DNA from: Oncomelania hupensis | Taxonomy: Eukaryota; Mollusca; Gastropoda; Littorinimorpha; Pomatiopsidae | NCBI GenBank assembly: GCA_036898135.1 | Contig: CM072511.1 | Span: 79,971,262 to 80,035,261, forward strand | Length of the DNA stretch: 64,000 bases | Direction: 5' to 3' | In this document: positions 36,067-47,937 of the stretch, piece after piece | How the letters are laid out: each line of letters opens with the position of its first letter | How positions within the stretch are numbered: position 1 is the first letter of the stretch | Translations under genes and position numbers: made by a program | The notes under the pieces: model-generated | What the model was told of the DNA's origin: nothing | The model's input: the letters and a program-made list of their open reading frames with translations, nothing else | Database searches by the model: none

Positions 36067-36754
36067 GTAAATTGCAATTCAAAAACTTCATTTTTTTGTG
36101 TTTATGTAGGCCTAAACTAAGACCGCTGCAGTGCTGTTAGTGTTAAAACAATCGGAGAGCGGCTTGAATGATTCATGTTATACCTATGTGCTAAATCCAA
36201 AACAGTTTGCTTGCTGACAATTTACGTTCAACAGGTCGCTCACTGTTTACGTTATTGCTAGGTTGTTTGACTATATTTGTGCTTATATTTCAAAAGTAGA
36301 TGTCAGATTGGCAGTTTGGCTTCGTCAAATTGCTTATGTTAACAAGTTAAATTAGACTAAGTCTGTTTTCTCCTCATGATCAAATACTGTGCAAGATAAC
36401 CCCTTACCTAGGCACAAAAATGGTTCCTGATCTGTTGTAATCCCTTTTCGTTTGAGTGTAAACGGGAAAAAAAATGTAATGTAGAAACTCGGTCCTTGTT
36501 CTGATCTGTGAATTTTTGCGCATTAGATCTATATTGCGTGGAATGTTGTAGTCTAGGTTCTGATTGTTCTGTCTGATTAATTATTTTCCATGAAGTGACT
36601 GATGTTATTAAGCCAGTGATGTGGGAGGTGAGAGGGTTGGGGGGTAGGGGGACACCTAATATAAATTAAATTCACACTATTAGTGAAACATTTTGTTATT
36701 GTGCTTTATTGTGATTAATTGATTGAATGACAGAGCTCTCTCTTCTCCCAACCC

Positions 36755-36823
<69 letters not shown>

Positions 36824-39678
36824 GATTACGGATTTACACAGTTTCTGATAAATGCAACAGTCTGTCATGCATATTTTAATTTTAAAATATCTGTCGTTGT
36901 TTAAAAAATAATAAATTCCAGGGCAGAAAACGAACCTATGAAATACACACATAAGCAGCATAAAAGCACCTAATAAATGTCAATAAGTAAACATAAACAA
37001 ACAAACAAAAAGACAGCAGTAGCGGAATGTTAATAATAATGATGGTTAAAAGTTTGGTTTTTGCACACGTTGCCATAAAAATGTTCTTTTGCAATGGCAT
37101 AGGCTCAATAAGTTACCACGCACAGATCATTCATATAGCAGATGATGAAATATAGCCAGCCTGAGCAAAGGGAAATAATCCGTGAGAGCGTCTCGCATTT
37201 TTGTATAGGACATAATGGAAGTTCCCCTCTTTCCGTAATAAGCTCTTTGGTGCTAGTAATAGAACTGTTCGTTTGATACACTCTTTCATGTTACACTTTA
37301 TTTTATTCACTTAGGTATTATTTTGTTTATAGTGTTAGTGCATCTTGCCAGAGCTCGATGTTACCAATTTTTGAAATTTCTTAGTGTTCAACATTAAGCA
37401 TACAATTCTAAAAGGTGTAAATTTACAGACCATGAGGTTATTTTGTTAGCAATGTTACTTATCTGCACTTCTCAGGTTGTGCATTTGAATACTTCAATAA
37501 TGCCACCTTGATGATGTGAATGATTTAAATACTGAAGTATTGAAACGAATAAATCAACTGCACATCTGCTTGTATCCCAAATATGCCTTGGATGTGCAGT
37601 TGATGTACCCAAGAAATGTTCATCAAATATGCAATCTGAGGAGTGGAGTGTACATGAACCTCATTTTCTCAGCACATGCATAATTGTTAGCACTGTTTGA
37701 CCCATGTTGAACCCACAGAAGTATTCTTATTTGGTAACATCGACTTTGGCCGAATACGTGTTCAAATTTGAACACATGCATACATTTATTCACACATTAT
37801 TACACTTACCACTGTCGCAAAGTGTTCTATGATCCCCCTCCCCAAAAGTGAGCAAACCTTAACATAAGAAGAACACTTTTTATGAACACTTTTTTTAAAC
37901 ATGTAATCTTTTTTTTTGGGGGGGGGGGGGTCGGGGGGGTGGAGAGGGGGGGGGGGGGTAACACAAAAAAATTGTGTTTGAATCTGAAAACTTCTTATTT
38001 TAGAGTGTAATCGCTGCGTTAGGTCGCATTTCCGCGGTCCGAACTCCTCTTCAACACACACTCTAACCCAACACTAACACCGGTCCATTTCACTACACGT
38101 ACGTGCACCTTTCTCATTCACAAAATCACCCTCCTAATTGTCAGCCTAACTAGCTTTCGTCCTGCATGTTAGCGGACAGTTTATGCTCCAAACGTGGCAG
38201 TAAGAGGAAATGATATCGCCCGCCACATCATTAGAAGTCATAATTATGGAGTTTATACACCAGCACAGGAATTATACACAAAAGCCTATATAAGCAGCAC
38301 TCGATTTGCTACATCTCAGGGTCTCATATTGGTCTCGAATTTTTTTTAATACATTAAACGATCATAAAGTGGGTTTTCGTTGCTCAAACTGACCGCTAAA
38401 GTTTGAATTTTACACTTCAGTTCTGACATTGAGTTATTTTCCCTGTTTTTAACTTGTGAACTTTGACCCTATTTCTTAGTGAACCACGCGGTTTAAGTGT
38501 GGGTCTTTGGTATCTGGGGGTAGGGTAGGGTCTATTTTATCAACCTAAAACGACAACGCGTAGGAGCAATTGTTTTTAATGGTTTTTGTCTCTTACAAGT
38601 TTTGATAGCTACAATTTTTAGCTCCAGAATGTTGGCTGTCGCCGTTGCTATTAATATGCACACAAACTACGGAAAGTATTTATTTTAACAAAAGAACTAC
38701 TATCAAAAGAGTTACTTTTTGCTGTAAGCTTTTTTCAGTGAATGTTAAAAGGATCTGTAGAGGGGGGCGTGGTCAAAGCAAACCCATTTAAAGGGTCGAG
38801 CTTAAAAATAACCTTAATTATTTGTTGTAGTTGTCCCTCCCTTGCGACCAACCCTCGCCCAATCAAGAATAAATGGGACAGCCTCAAATAGCCTGAGCTA
38901 CCTGTCGTTGCTGTTGTCCCTCTCCAACTCCCCTACCTACCAAACCATCCCCGCCTCCCTACCATCTACATTCAACGCTGCATTCATTATTATTTTTATG
39001 CTGGCCCACCGCTGCAGAATTTGAAATGGCACAATTACTAACTAATATGGGTTATCTGTCTCCATCCGTAAACAACACCATTATTGTGTACAGTATAGCA
39101 GATACTTCCTCAGCATTAACTATCATTAACTTTATCTATTGCATCCCTCCGGATACAAACAGCAGTGTACCACAAATAATGATATCGTGCATACAGTGTA
39201 ACTGAACCATTTTAGGACTACTCATTGTATTGGGAGTAGGCCGCAAAAATGTTCGGCTAGGCTGTGTGGCTATCGTCGGCACTAGGCGGGCAAATGGCAT
39301 CAACAACTATAAATGAGCGTTCGGGTGTCCGGTCGGGTGAGAGCCCTTAATAGACTTGTGATGGAGAATCGCGGCAGGGAGCGGACCCAACTGAACTGGA
39401 ACTGGCTATTATATTTGTCTTCGAAGACTCCCAGAATATCAGGGACTTTTGTGGCAAGGCAGTCTAGTATCAAGCCGACTAGGAATTAAACTCTATATCT
39501 CTGACATTAAGTGTACAACGGCTCCAATTACATACTTTTTCCCCCGTACTGGTAAATGAATGATGCTGTTGATGTGCGCTTGCATTGTCACTGTATCGTT
39601 TTGTAGTAATAGTAAGCCTGATCATGCAAAACTCGTGGGACGCTTTCATTAACAAGTTTATAAGTTGAATTTAATTTA
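36067..39678. other. Possible intron or intergenic DNA
   Basis: If the THAP exon is real, this would begin its intron. It holds a (CT)n tract at 36759-36820 and a G-rich homopolymer region at 37918-37958. I see no second THAP exon and no other recognised gene. Confidence 0.4.
37918..37958 (+). repeat. G-run cluster
   Basis: Runs of 13, 7, 2 and 13 G separated by TC, T and AGA, preceded by a T-run. This could form a G-quadruplex and is also a place where read errors are common. Confidence 0.8.
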
Positions 39679-39689
39679 CTTCCGTAATT

Positions 39690-40792
39690 CCTATCCTATC
39701 CTGTCCCGTAACCCGGAGGTCGTAGGGGCACCACAGATGATCGTTTAACCAACATACTCCATCTTTCTCTGTCCTCAGCAGCCCTGATGGCTTCACTCAG
39801 TGTCAAACCAGACCATTCTCGAATGTTGTCCTCCCACCTCTTTTTCGGTCTCTCTCTTCTTTTACCTTCTTGCACTGTGCCTTGCAGAATGGTGCTTGCA
39901 AGGCCTGATGATCTGGGTCCGTGGCCATACCATCGGAGTTTCCGTTTCTTCACCACTGTGAGCAGGTCATCGTGTTGTCCAATGGCTTGTGTGATGGTCT
40001 GTCGGACTTCGAAGTTGGTGATGTGTTGGGTATAAGAAATGCCCAGAAGTCTTCTGTAGCACCTCATCTCCATGCTTTGTATTCTTCGTTGGAGATCTGC
40101 TGTGAGGGTCCATGCTTCGCAAGCATATAGGAAGATGGAGATGACAAGGGAGCGCAGCAGTCTTACTTTGGAATGTAGACTGATGGTCCTGTCTTTCCAA
40201 ATGGGCTTCAACCTTGTCAGGGCAGCAGTTGTTTGTGCGATCCTGGAGAGGACTTCCTGTCGGGACCCATTGTCTGATACAATGGCTCCTAAATATTTGA
40301 AGCTATGCACTGTTGAGGGATTGGCCTTGGACTTTGATGTCCGTGTTGATGCCATTGGTGTTGTTGGTCATCATTTTGGTCTTATCTGCACTTATTTCCA
40401 TTTCATAAGCTCTGGAGGTGGTGTCAAGCCTCTGTACCAGCTGTTCAAGTTCTTGTTCCTCTCCAGCCAATCCATCAATGTCATCCGCAAAACGAAGATT
40501 GGAGATTGCTCTACCCCCTATGCTGACTGTGCCTTCATGATCTGCAAGAGCATTTGACATGATGCGCTCTAGGAAGATGTTGAAGAGTGTTGGAGAGAGT
40601 AGGCATCCTTGACGCACACCGATTGTTGTTCTGAACCAGTTCCCGATGGCGCTGTTGTGGAGGACTGCACTGGTAGCCGTGTCAGACAGGCTTTTGATGA
40701 CTTCAATAATTTTAGGGCTGATGTTGTACACTTTCATTGTTGCTAATAGAGCTGCACGCCAGACTGCCCATGAGAGAATGCATGCTTTCCTC
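39690..40792 (-). pseudogene. RTE-like LINE, 5'-truncated, with target duplication
   Basis: Minus strand: begins within the polymerase (AVWRAALLATMKVYNIS), then motif B GVRQGCLLSPTLFNIFLERI, catalytic FADDIDGLAG, then after a frameshift around 40310-40340 the block SFKYLGAIVSDNGSRQEVL, LYACEAWTLTADLQRRIQSM, VVKKRKLRWYGHG and the C-terminal KKRWEDNIREWSGLTLSEA, ending with a Gly-Thr-Gly C-terminus whose stop lies in the tail. The 3' end is a GGATAGGATAGGAATT tail. An 11-bp direct repeat CTTCCGTAATT flanks it (39679-39689 and 40793-40803). Endonuclease and polymerase motif A are lost by truncation. This copy is younger-looking than the one at 25.1 kb. Confidence 0.92.
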
Positions 40793-40803
40793 CTTCCGTA
40801 ATT

Positions 40804-41796
40804 ACATTAAAATAATTGTTTGCTTTCAGAAGCAAAAGAGCACGGTTTTATATAATAAGGAACCAGTATATTCGATCATTATGAGCATTATTATCATCAT
40901 TATCATTGGTACATGGAGGAGGACATACGGAGTACAACTGGTACGGTGTAGACACTTTCAGTTAAATAGCTATTCCCAAAAAGAATTGGCGAGGTCAAGG
41001 CATGCCCAGCAATACTTTTACACGCGATCCAAGCCCTCCCCCCTCCCCCCCCCCCCACAGAACTAATAACGTCTAGCGAGAAGTACAAAAAAAATAACCA
41101 GCCACTCTCTCAATCAGTCTTCCTGCTGTCGCTCTGACAGTACCTTTTTCCTGGCGGTCAGAAGTCCAAGATGTCCTCCCGCTCATTCTGATATACGTTC
41201 TCATCCTCTTCTTCTTCTTTCCCTCTCTCCCGCGCATCACACTCACCCCCCTCTCCTTATCCTCCTCCTAAACCCTCCGGGCAACAATATACAAATAAGG
41301 GCTTGCATTATATTTACCAACAGAGTGTGTAGCGAGTCTAACTATTCCGGACCTTTTACGCAAAGCAGATGTTAAAATTAACTTCAGTAACAGTGCCTCA
41401 TTTTGTAGATAGTATGGAAATTAACTTTTTAAGGGTTGCTGGGGCATATAAGAAGAAACTTTCGTAGAAATCGAATGTTTTTCAATTATATTTGACTCAT
41501 ATTCACATGATTTATTTACGGAAACGATAATAATTATACTTATGACAAAATAGGCCAATGATGTCGGATAAACGCACACTTCCTGGAAGTATGAAATAGG
41601 CACAAATCTATTTTAACTTCCGACTTCATTTACAGAAATTGCACTTTTCTCTTTTGTTCAGATGTGCATTCAGAGGAAGTGCTATGCTTATACTGCAGTA
41701 CTACCACTACTCTCTCTCTCTCTCACTCCCTCCCGCCCCGCCCTCTACCCATCCCTTCTTCATCATACATGCATGCACTTGTAACTTAAATGTCCA
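40804..41796. other. Intergenic DNA, no gene recognised
   Basis: A C-run lies at about 41036-41056. Otherwise nothing recognised. Confidence 0.5.
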
Positions 41797-41800
41797 CCTC

Positions 41801-41873
<73 letters not shown>
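41801..41873. repeat. ATT array forming a SINE tail
   Basis: Pure (ATT)n joined directly to the GAGGATTTTTATAGCGC tail complement of the SINE to its right. Confidence 0.95.
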
Positions 41874-42298
41874 GAGGATTTTTATAGCGCACATATCTCG
41901 CCATACTTGACCAGACTCTAGTCGCTGGCCGATACAGGATCTAACTCAAACCACCCGAGACGCCCACCCGCAGCCTTTGGGTGCATGGTCTGACGCCCGG
42001 ACAACTGATCACTATCCTGGCCAGCAGGGATGGGGGAGAAGGACCAAGTGCATGCTGTGTGTGTTCTTGTTACCGGCACTCACCCTTCTAGGACATGAGC
42101 GTCATGATTTTTAAAGTCCGTTATGATGGAATGTATGCGACACACAGACTAGACCTAGGTTTATACTCTCAGCCGAAGGAGGAGGAAACTGGAGTAAAGT
42201 GTCTTTCCCAGGGACACAACACAATGGCCGGGACAGGGCTCGAACCCGGGACCTTCAGATCCGCAAGCCAAAGCACTACCATTAGACCACTGTGCCTC
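41874..42298 (-). mobile_element. SINE family A, full-length copy
   Basis: Minus strand: tRNA-like head ending in GAGGCAC near 42298, B box (complement at 42237-42247), body with TATACTCTCAGCCG complement, CGGGCGTCAGACCATGC block, and the tail GCGCTATAAAAATCCTC followed by (AAT)n. The 8-bp CCTCTATT occurs at both edges (41797-41804 and 42295-42302), a likely target duplication that includes the tail array. A 186-codon frame crossing it is not a gene. Confidence 0.9.
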
Positions 42299-42359
42299 TA
42301 TTTCTTTTTCTCATTCACATTAACACTCACACATATGCAAACCTCCCCTCTCATCCCTT

Positions 42360-42586
42360 ACACACTCGCCTACGCGATCGCGCTCTCACACAAACACCCA
42401 CACTCACACACCCTACCCCCTCTATTTCACTCACAACTCTACACATACACGCACACACACGCGCAAGCACACACCAAAACCCACACACACGTACACACAC
42501 ACACACTCACATCCACCCACATGCTCACACACACACACACACCTACACACACCCACACTCACCCACACGCACACACACACACACAT
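42360..42586. repeat. CA-rich microsatellite region
   Basis: Interrupted CA repeats over more than 200 bases. Thr/His frames are artefacts. Confidence 0.92.
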
Positions 42587-43029
42587 GGGAAGCTTGGCGC
42601 CTCGCCGCAGTTATTAGAAACCGCAGATAAAAAAAAACATTGCAAAACAATATAGGAGCAATAATTGTACACGACCGTCCGTAGTCCATCCTGAGTATAA
42701 AATCTAACCTGAGTATCGCATGATATTACAGAATTAATTCACTCGTACACTCCTAAATACTCTTGTGAAAGATGAGTTTCTAGCGTTATCTTACAAACAA
42801 ACTGTTTTCGCGACGGAGTAATAAGCTTCTATGTGACCCACCCAAAAGCCATTTCCCTTAATTTATCTAATAATATCATTTCCTTCTAACACTCCCAAAC
42901 CCCTAAACACTATACTTTCCTGAAGGATTTTTGTATGTGCTTTTCATCCATCTACGCTGAGAGGGGGTGGGGTCTGAGAGCAGGAGAAAAAGAGAAATAG
43001 GTTTCTAATCCGGCTCAGAAATCGATTAA

Positions 43030-43474
43030 GGAGGCACGGTGTTCTAATGGTAGTGCTTTGGATTGCGGATCTGAAGGTCCCGGGTTCGAGCCCTGTCCGG
43101 GCCATTGTGTTGTGCCCTGGGAAAGACACTTTACTCCCGTTTCCTACTCCTTCGGATGAGAGTATAAACCGACATCTAGTCTGTGTGTCGCATACATTCC
43201 ATCATAACGGACTTTAAAGATCCTGCCGCTCATGTCCTAGACGGGTGAGTGCCGGTAAGAAGAACACACCCCGCATGCACTTAGTCCTTCTCCCCCATCC
43301 CTGGCTGGCCAGGATAGTGCTCAGTTGTTCGAGCGTCAGACCATGCGCCCAAAGGCTGCGGGTGGGCGTCTCGGGCGGTGTGAGTTAGATCCTGTATCGG
43401 CCAGCGCCTAGAGTCTGGTCAAGTACGGCGAGATAAGTGCGCTATAAAAATCCTCAATAATAATCAATAATAAT
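43030..43474 (+). mobile_element. SINE family A, best reference copy
   Basis: Full element: head GGAGGCACGGTGTTCTAATG, B box GGTTCGAGCCC at 43083-43093, linker TTGTGTTGTGCCCTGGG, body with GGATGAGAGTATAAACC and GGACTTTAAAGATCC, a conserved block TCAGACCATGCGCCCAAAGG and CGTCTCGGGCGG, then GAGTCTGGTCAAGTACGG and the tail GCGCTATAAAAATCCTC plus AAT triplets. Transcription from the internal A/B boxes by RNA polymerase III is expected from the class. The middle block is much more conserved among copies than the rest of the body by eye. Confidence 0.9.
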
Positions 43475-45240
43475 GTATTCCAGAGAAGAAGAAGAAAAAA
43501 GAAAGAATAAAGCAAGAAAAGAAGAAAGAAAGAAAGAAAATCCTAATATGAAATCTCTTATCGCACACATATTCGTTACTCTCCCGCGGAGAGACATACG
43601 AAGAACATTGCACAACAAATTCCAACTTTCTTTATCTGAAATTGTGTGCAAAATGTTTCCATTCTCTATTGATAGAGGGCACGTCAGAGCCTACTGGCCT
43701 TTACACCCTTTCAAGCCTGATAAATCACTGGCACCAACTGAGATGCAAACCCAAAAGCAATTGTTTTCGAAATGGCATTGCTGACATTTCAGGCTTCAAA
43801 CGTGGTGCCGTACTTACCGAAAAATAATAACAGTATAACGTTGAACACACACTTCAAAAGAAAATATTGAACAACAAACTTATACATAATTAAGACGCTA
43901 CGGTGCATCAGAAGACGTTCATCACCTTCTCACAGATTAAAAGAGTACGTATTACTTGGGTTGAAAAATAACAAGCTAAACGACGAAAGAAAACAACATA
44001 CATAAAGTCGCACCAGACGACAAGCCTCGGGGGTCTGACTGGACAAATGTAAATGCGATTTGCTCGATAAAAGTTTAATAGAGTTATGAGCAACAGTGAC
44101 GAATAACAAGTAAACAAAACTGTTTGCCATTTCTGATTTATTTGTGCGTGTGTGTGTAATGGAATTAAGTGCACCTTTCAAAGCCTTAATGCATGCTGAA
44201 CAAGACTACAGTAATTGTTCAACTTTCAAAAGAGCATGACAGGGGAAATAACCACGTTCAAAACAAGACGATGATATTTTTACATTTTCTACGTGCGTGA
44301 CAGGGAGAGAAAAAAATATTCTAACAGCTGTCAAGAAATGCATGTAGAGCAAGAAACCAAGGCTGTCTTATTTGTCTTTCCCGTAAGCGCGAGACCGAGA
44401 AAGACAAGTTTGAATCCAAAGTTGAATAAACCCGGAATGAGAATTCACAGTTTCGACAAGCAAAACTAATACTACTAATAGTTAAAAATAAAGTATAAAA
44501 CTCGAATACAGCATCACAATCCTGACAGTACGCCACATAGCATTCACAGTTTAGAGTGTTACCTTAGTGTTAAAGTTCAAATCTTGTACATGTACATCTT
44601 TCTTTTAGTATACATATTTTACCCTTCGTTTAAACTCAATACTTTAAGATTATAATGTTAACCTGCGAGTGTGAGAGTGTGTGCATGCGTGTGAGCGCTT
44701 TGAGCAGACAGTTGTCTGGAATCGCGCTTTATAAAATAAATTATTATTATTATTATTAAAGGTAGGACAGCTAAATGAAAGAAGAAGTAAAATGGGGAAA
44801 GAAAAATACTAAAAGAAAGATACTACAAAAAGAAAATTGAGAATAAAAAACACATTCACATTTATCAATAAATATAATTTATATGCGAGGAATTGCAATT
44901 GTTCAAGGTATTTTACATTTTTAGTCCTGTTTTTGGGTGCTAATAGCCATCCTACAGATTTGAAAAAGTAACTTCCTGTCATGTTTTCACAGCAGCCATC
45001 TTGAATTTGGTTTTGCTTTATTCGGGTTGCAAGTGTCTTCGATTTTCTTACAAACATCACAAAAGTTCAGTTATGTTTGAAAGTCTAGTCGAAAGTCCGA
45101 AAGTTTTCAGTCACATAAGCATCCATAGTACGTGAGAGAAAAATCATCACCACAATCCGATGATTGAGGAAAATTCAGGAAACAGCGTGAATACGATGAG
45201 GATCAAGTCACAAGGTCAAAGCAATATAATAATGAAAAAA
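43475..45240. other. Intergenic DNA with a LINE-like tail
   Basis: An A/G-rich tract lies at 43486-43540. At 44690-44757 GAGCGCTTTGAGCAGAC ... TCGCGCTTTATAAAATAA followed by (ATT)5 is another tail of the SINE/LINE group without a recognisable body. No gene recognised. Confidence 0.5.
44690..44757 (+). mobile_element. SINE/LINE 3'-end fragment
   Basis: GCGCTTTATAAAATAAATT followed by ATT triplets, the same tail type as 43439 and 60691. Confidence 0.6.
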
Positions 45241-45248
45241 GAGGGGGG

Positions 45249-45320
<72 letters not shown>
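45241..45320. repeat. GA microsatellite
   Basis: Nearly pure (GA)n of about 68 bases. Confidence 0.96.
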
Positions 45321-45796
45321 GCAGGATTGCAAACAAGGATAGGGTGGTAGTGCAGTTTTCTCTTTCTAGCTCACTTGCACATATCAAATTTTCTTTTTCC
45401 TTTTCATCCTGCCACCATATCATCTTCTGTTTCTTCCTCCGTCTTCCTCTTCATCGTTATTGTCCTACCGGTTGATTTTCATCGACATTCCCCTTCCTTA
45501 TTACATGTTTCTTCATCTGTCAGACTTTTTTTAAATTTTTTTTAGCTATTTCATTTTTCTTTTGTTTCTTCTTGCTAAAAGATTCTGACCCCCCCTGCTT
45601 CCATCAATGTCAAAGCTTTCAGCATGAACCAACGTCCGTATATTGAAAAAACTCTTTCAGCTTCCCCTTTCCCCCCGTCCAACCCTCTATCTTTTTTTTA
45701 AAAATCAAACAAGAATCAAATTACAGTACGCATTACAAGGCCAAAAAGACATGCGTGCTTGTTGTCTGTTGTGATGTTAGCCTTGTGCTGGTCAGT

Positions 45797-46160
45797 GTTT
45801 GATAATGAATTGTTTCCCATTGCTGTGATTGTGATTTATTAGTAACTTAATTACTTTAATACTTTTTGTGCAATAGTCACTTGTATTGTTTGATAATGAA
45901 TTGTTTCCCATTGCTGTGATTGTGATTTATTAGTAACTTAATTACTTTTAATACATTTTGTGCAATAGTCACTTGTATTGTTTTATAATGAATTGTTTAC
46001 CATTGCTGTGATTGTGATTTATTAGTAACTTAATTCCTTTTATTACTTTTTTGTGCAATAATCACTTGTATTGTTTTATAATGAATTGTTTCCCATTGTT
46101 GTGATTGTGATTTATTAGTAACTTAATTCCTTTTAAAACTTTTTGTGCAATAGTCACTTG
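45797..46160 (+). repeat. 92-bp satellite array, left part
   Basis: Four head-to-tail units of 91-93 bp, each with ATAATGAATTGTTTCCCATT, GTGATTTATTAGTAACTTAA and GTGCAATAGTCACTTG. Unit starts lie near 45801, 45893, 45985 and 46078. The last unit is cut by a LINE. Confidence 0.95.
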
Positions 46161-47533
46161 TTAGAGAAGTTAGAGCGCTGTTTAAGAAGCAGATTGTTAG
46201 GAAGGCCCCTGGGCCTGATGGTGTAACCCCAGCAGCCCTCAAATCATGCGCTAATCAGCTTGCTTCAGTATTCACTGACATCTTTAACGCTTCCCTCCAA
46301 CAGTGCTCAGTGCCTAGGTGCTTTAAGACCTCCACCATAGCCCCGATTCCTAAAAAGAAAACTATCAGTGGGCTAAATGACTACAGACCCGTGGCCTTAA
46401 CATCTGTGATCATGAAGGTGTTTGAGCACCTGGTGCTCCGCCACCTTCAGCGGGCTACAGAGAGCCGGATGGACCCACATCAGTTTGCGTACCGGAAGAA
46501 TAGAAACGCTGAAGATGCAGTGGCTCTGGGATTGCATTACATTCTGCAACATCTTGACACTCCCAAAAGTTATGCTAGGATTCTCTTTGTGGATTATTCC
46601 TCGGCATTCAATACGATCATTCCTCACAAGCTGTATAGCAAGCTAGAGAGCATGGGAGTAGAACAGGCCTTGTGTAGGTGGCTACTAGATTTTCTCCTTA
46701 ACCGCCCCCAATCAGTAAGAGTAGGCAACAAGCTCTCCGACCCACTGACCCTGAGTACAGGTGCACCACAGGGATGCGTATTATCTCCCCTTTTGTTCAC
46801 CCTATTCACGAACGACTGCGTGTCGCACCATGATAAGGTAGTCATATTAAAGTTCTCAGATGACACCACGGTAGAAGGTCTGATCTCTAACAATGACGAG
46901 GGAGCATACAGGCAAGCAGTGGAGGAGCTAGTGGCTTGGTGCATAGACAACAATCTGGAATTAAACGTCTCCAAAACAAAAGAACTAGTGGTAGATTTCC
47001 GTCAAAACAGAAACAACATGCAACCCCTGTCCATCAACGGGGAAGTAGTAGAACAAGTAGACAGTTTCAGGTTTCTTGGCACAACCATTTCCTCAGATTT
47101 AGGATGGGAAAAGCACATCACTGGCGCAGTCAAGAAGGCCCATCAGAGACTATTCTTTCTCCGCCAGCTTAGGAAGTTTCGGGTCAGCCAAGCTATCATG
47201 GCCAATTTTTACCGCGCCACTGTAGAAAGCATTTTGACCTTTTCTTTCATTGTTTGGTATTCCAACGCAAACATCCAAGATAAGGAGCGTTTAGACCGTG
47301 TTGTGCGCCAGGCTTCAAGATGCGTTGGTGGGGCCCTCCCGTCCATCGAGGCTTTACATGCGCAACGTGTCACACGCAGAGCCAAACATATTATCCATGA
47401 TGAGTCCCACCCCGCCCACGTGCTCTTCCAGATGCTCCCCTCAGGCCGTAGATTCCGTTCCCTTCCCAGCAAAACCACACGCTCACTGAATGGCTTCTTC
47501 CCGTGGTCTATCAGACACTTAAATCAATTATAA
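46160..47533 (+). CDS. LINE reverse transcriptase, open but 5'-truncated
   Basis: A 457-residue open frame without internal stops or frameshifts; no genuine start is present because the 5' end is truncated. Order: KAPGPDGVTPAAL (RT-0 region), LNDYRPVALTSVIMKVFE, motif A ILFVDYSSAFNTI with the Asp intact, motif B STGAPQGCVLSPLLF, catalytic FSDDTT (46853 onward), thumb SFRFLGTTISSDLGWEKHI, and the C-terminal LLPSGRRFRSLP. In an active element this polymerase makes cDNA at a nicked chromosomal target. The upstream endonuclease domain is absent, so this copy cannot move by itself. The motif style matches Rex1/CR1-type elements of fish and invertebrates; the clade is inferred from memory of motifs. 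Confidence 0.88.
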   Translation, partial: VREVRALFKKQIVRKAPGPDGVTPAALKSCANQLASVFTDIFNASLQQCSVPRCFKTSTIAPIPKKKTISGLNDYRPVALTSVIMKVFEHLVLRHLQRATESRMDPHQFAYRKNRNAEDAVALGLHYILQHLDTPKSYARILFVDYSSAFNTIIPHKLYSKLESMGVEQALCRWLLDFLLNRPQSVRVGNKLSDPLTLSTGAPQGCVLSPLLFTLFTNDCVSHHDKVVILKFSDDTTVEGLISNNDEGAYRQAVEELVAWCIDNNLELNVSKTKELVVDFRQNRNNMQPLSINGEVVEQVDSFRFLGTTISSDLGWEKHITGAVKKAHQRLFFLRQLRKFRVSQAIMANFYRATVESILTFSFIVWYSNANIQDKERLDRVVRQASRCVGGALPSIEALHAQRVTRRAKHIIHDESHPAHVLFQMLPSGRRFRSLPSKTTRSLNGFFPWSIRHLNQL

Positions 47534-47937
47534 GGATTATTTAGGCTGCTCCTTATTGCGTGCACTTGTATAGTCATATTAGTCATGAATTGCGGGAGGG
47601 TGCTTCTGCGTGCGAATCTATTTTAGTCATCTGTATATTTGATGTGTCTGATGATGTACATTAAAAATCATGCACCTGTTTTGTTATCTGTAATTCGGTT
47701 GTGTTTGTTGATGTCTGTATTTCTATGTTCTACATGAGTGTTCTAGTCAGGCGTGGGTCTGCTGTCTAGTATAATGGTGGTTACATAGGTCGCACTAGAT
47801 CTATGCTTTATTCGTTTGTTATGTATCTTGTGCATGCCTGCCGCTGATCTAAAGCATTCTTTGTGTCATGTATACTATAACTGTATGTATGTCACTTGGC
47901 GAATAAATCTTGAATTGAATTGAATTGAATTGAATTG
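46160..47937 (+). mobile_element. Rex1/CR1-like LINE inserted in the satellite
   Basis: A 5'-truncated LINE: it begins inside the polymerase coding region (frame open from 46160), runs through the stop at 47531-47533, a ~390-base 3' UTR and a polyadenylation-like AATAAA followed by a (GAATT)n tail at about 47911-47937. The satellite resumes directly afterwards, so the satellite existed before the insertion. A clean target duplication is not visible because both flanks are satellite sequence. Confidence 0.9.

Noticed and set aside
42095..42655. 186-codon frame
   Set aside because: It reads across the SINE and then the CA repeat; the SINE explains the first part and the repeat the His/Thr part.
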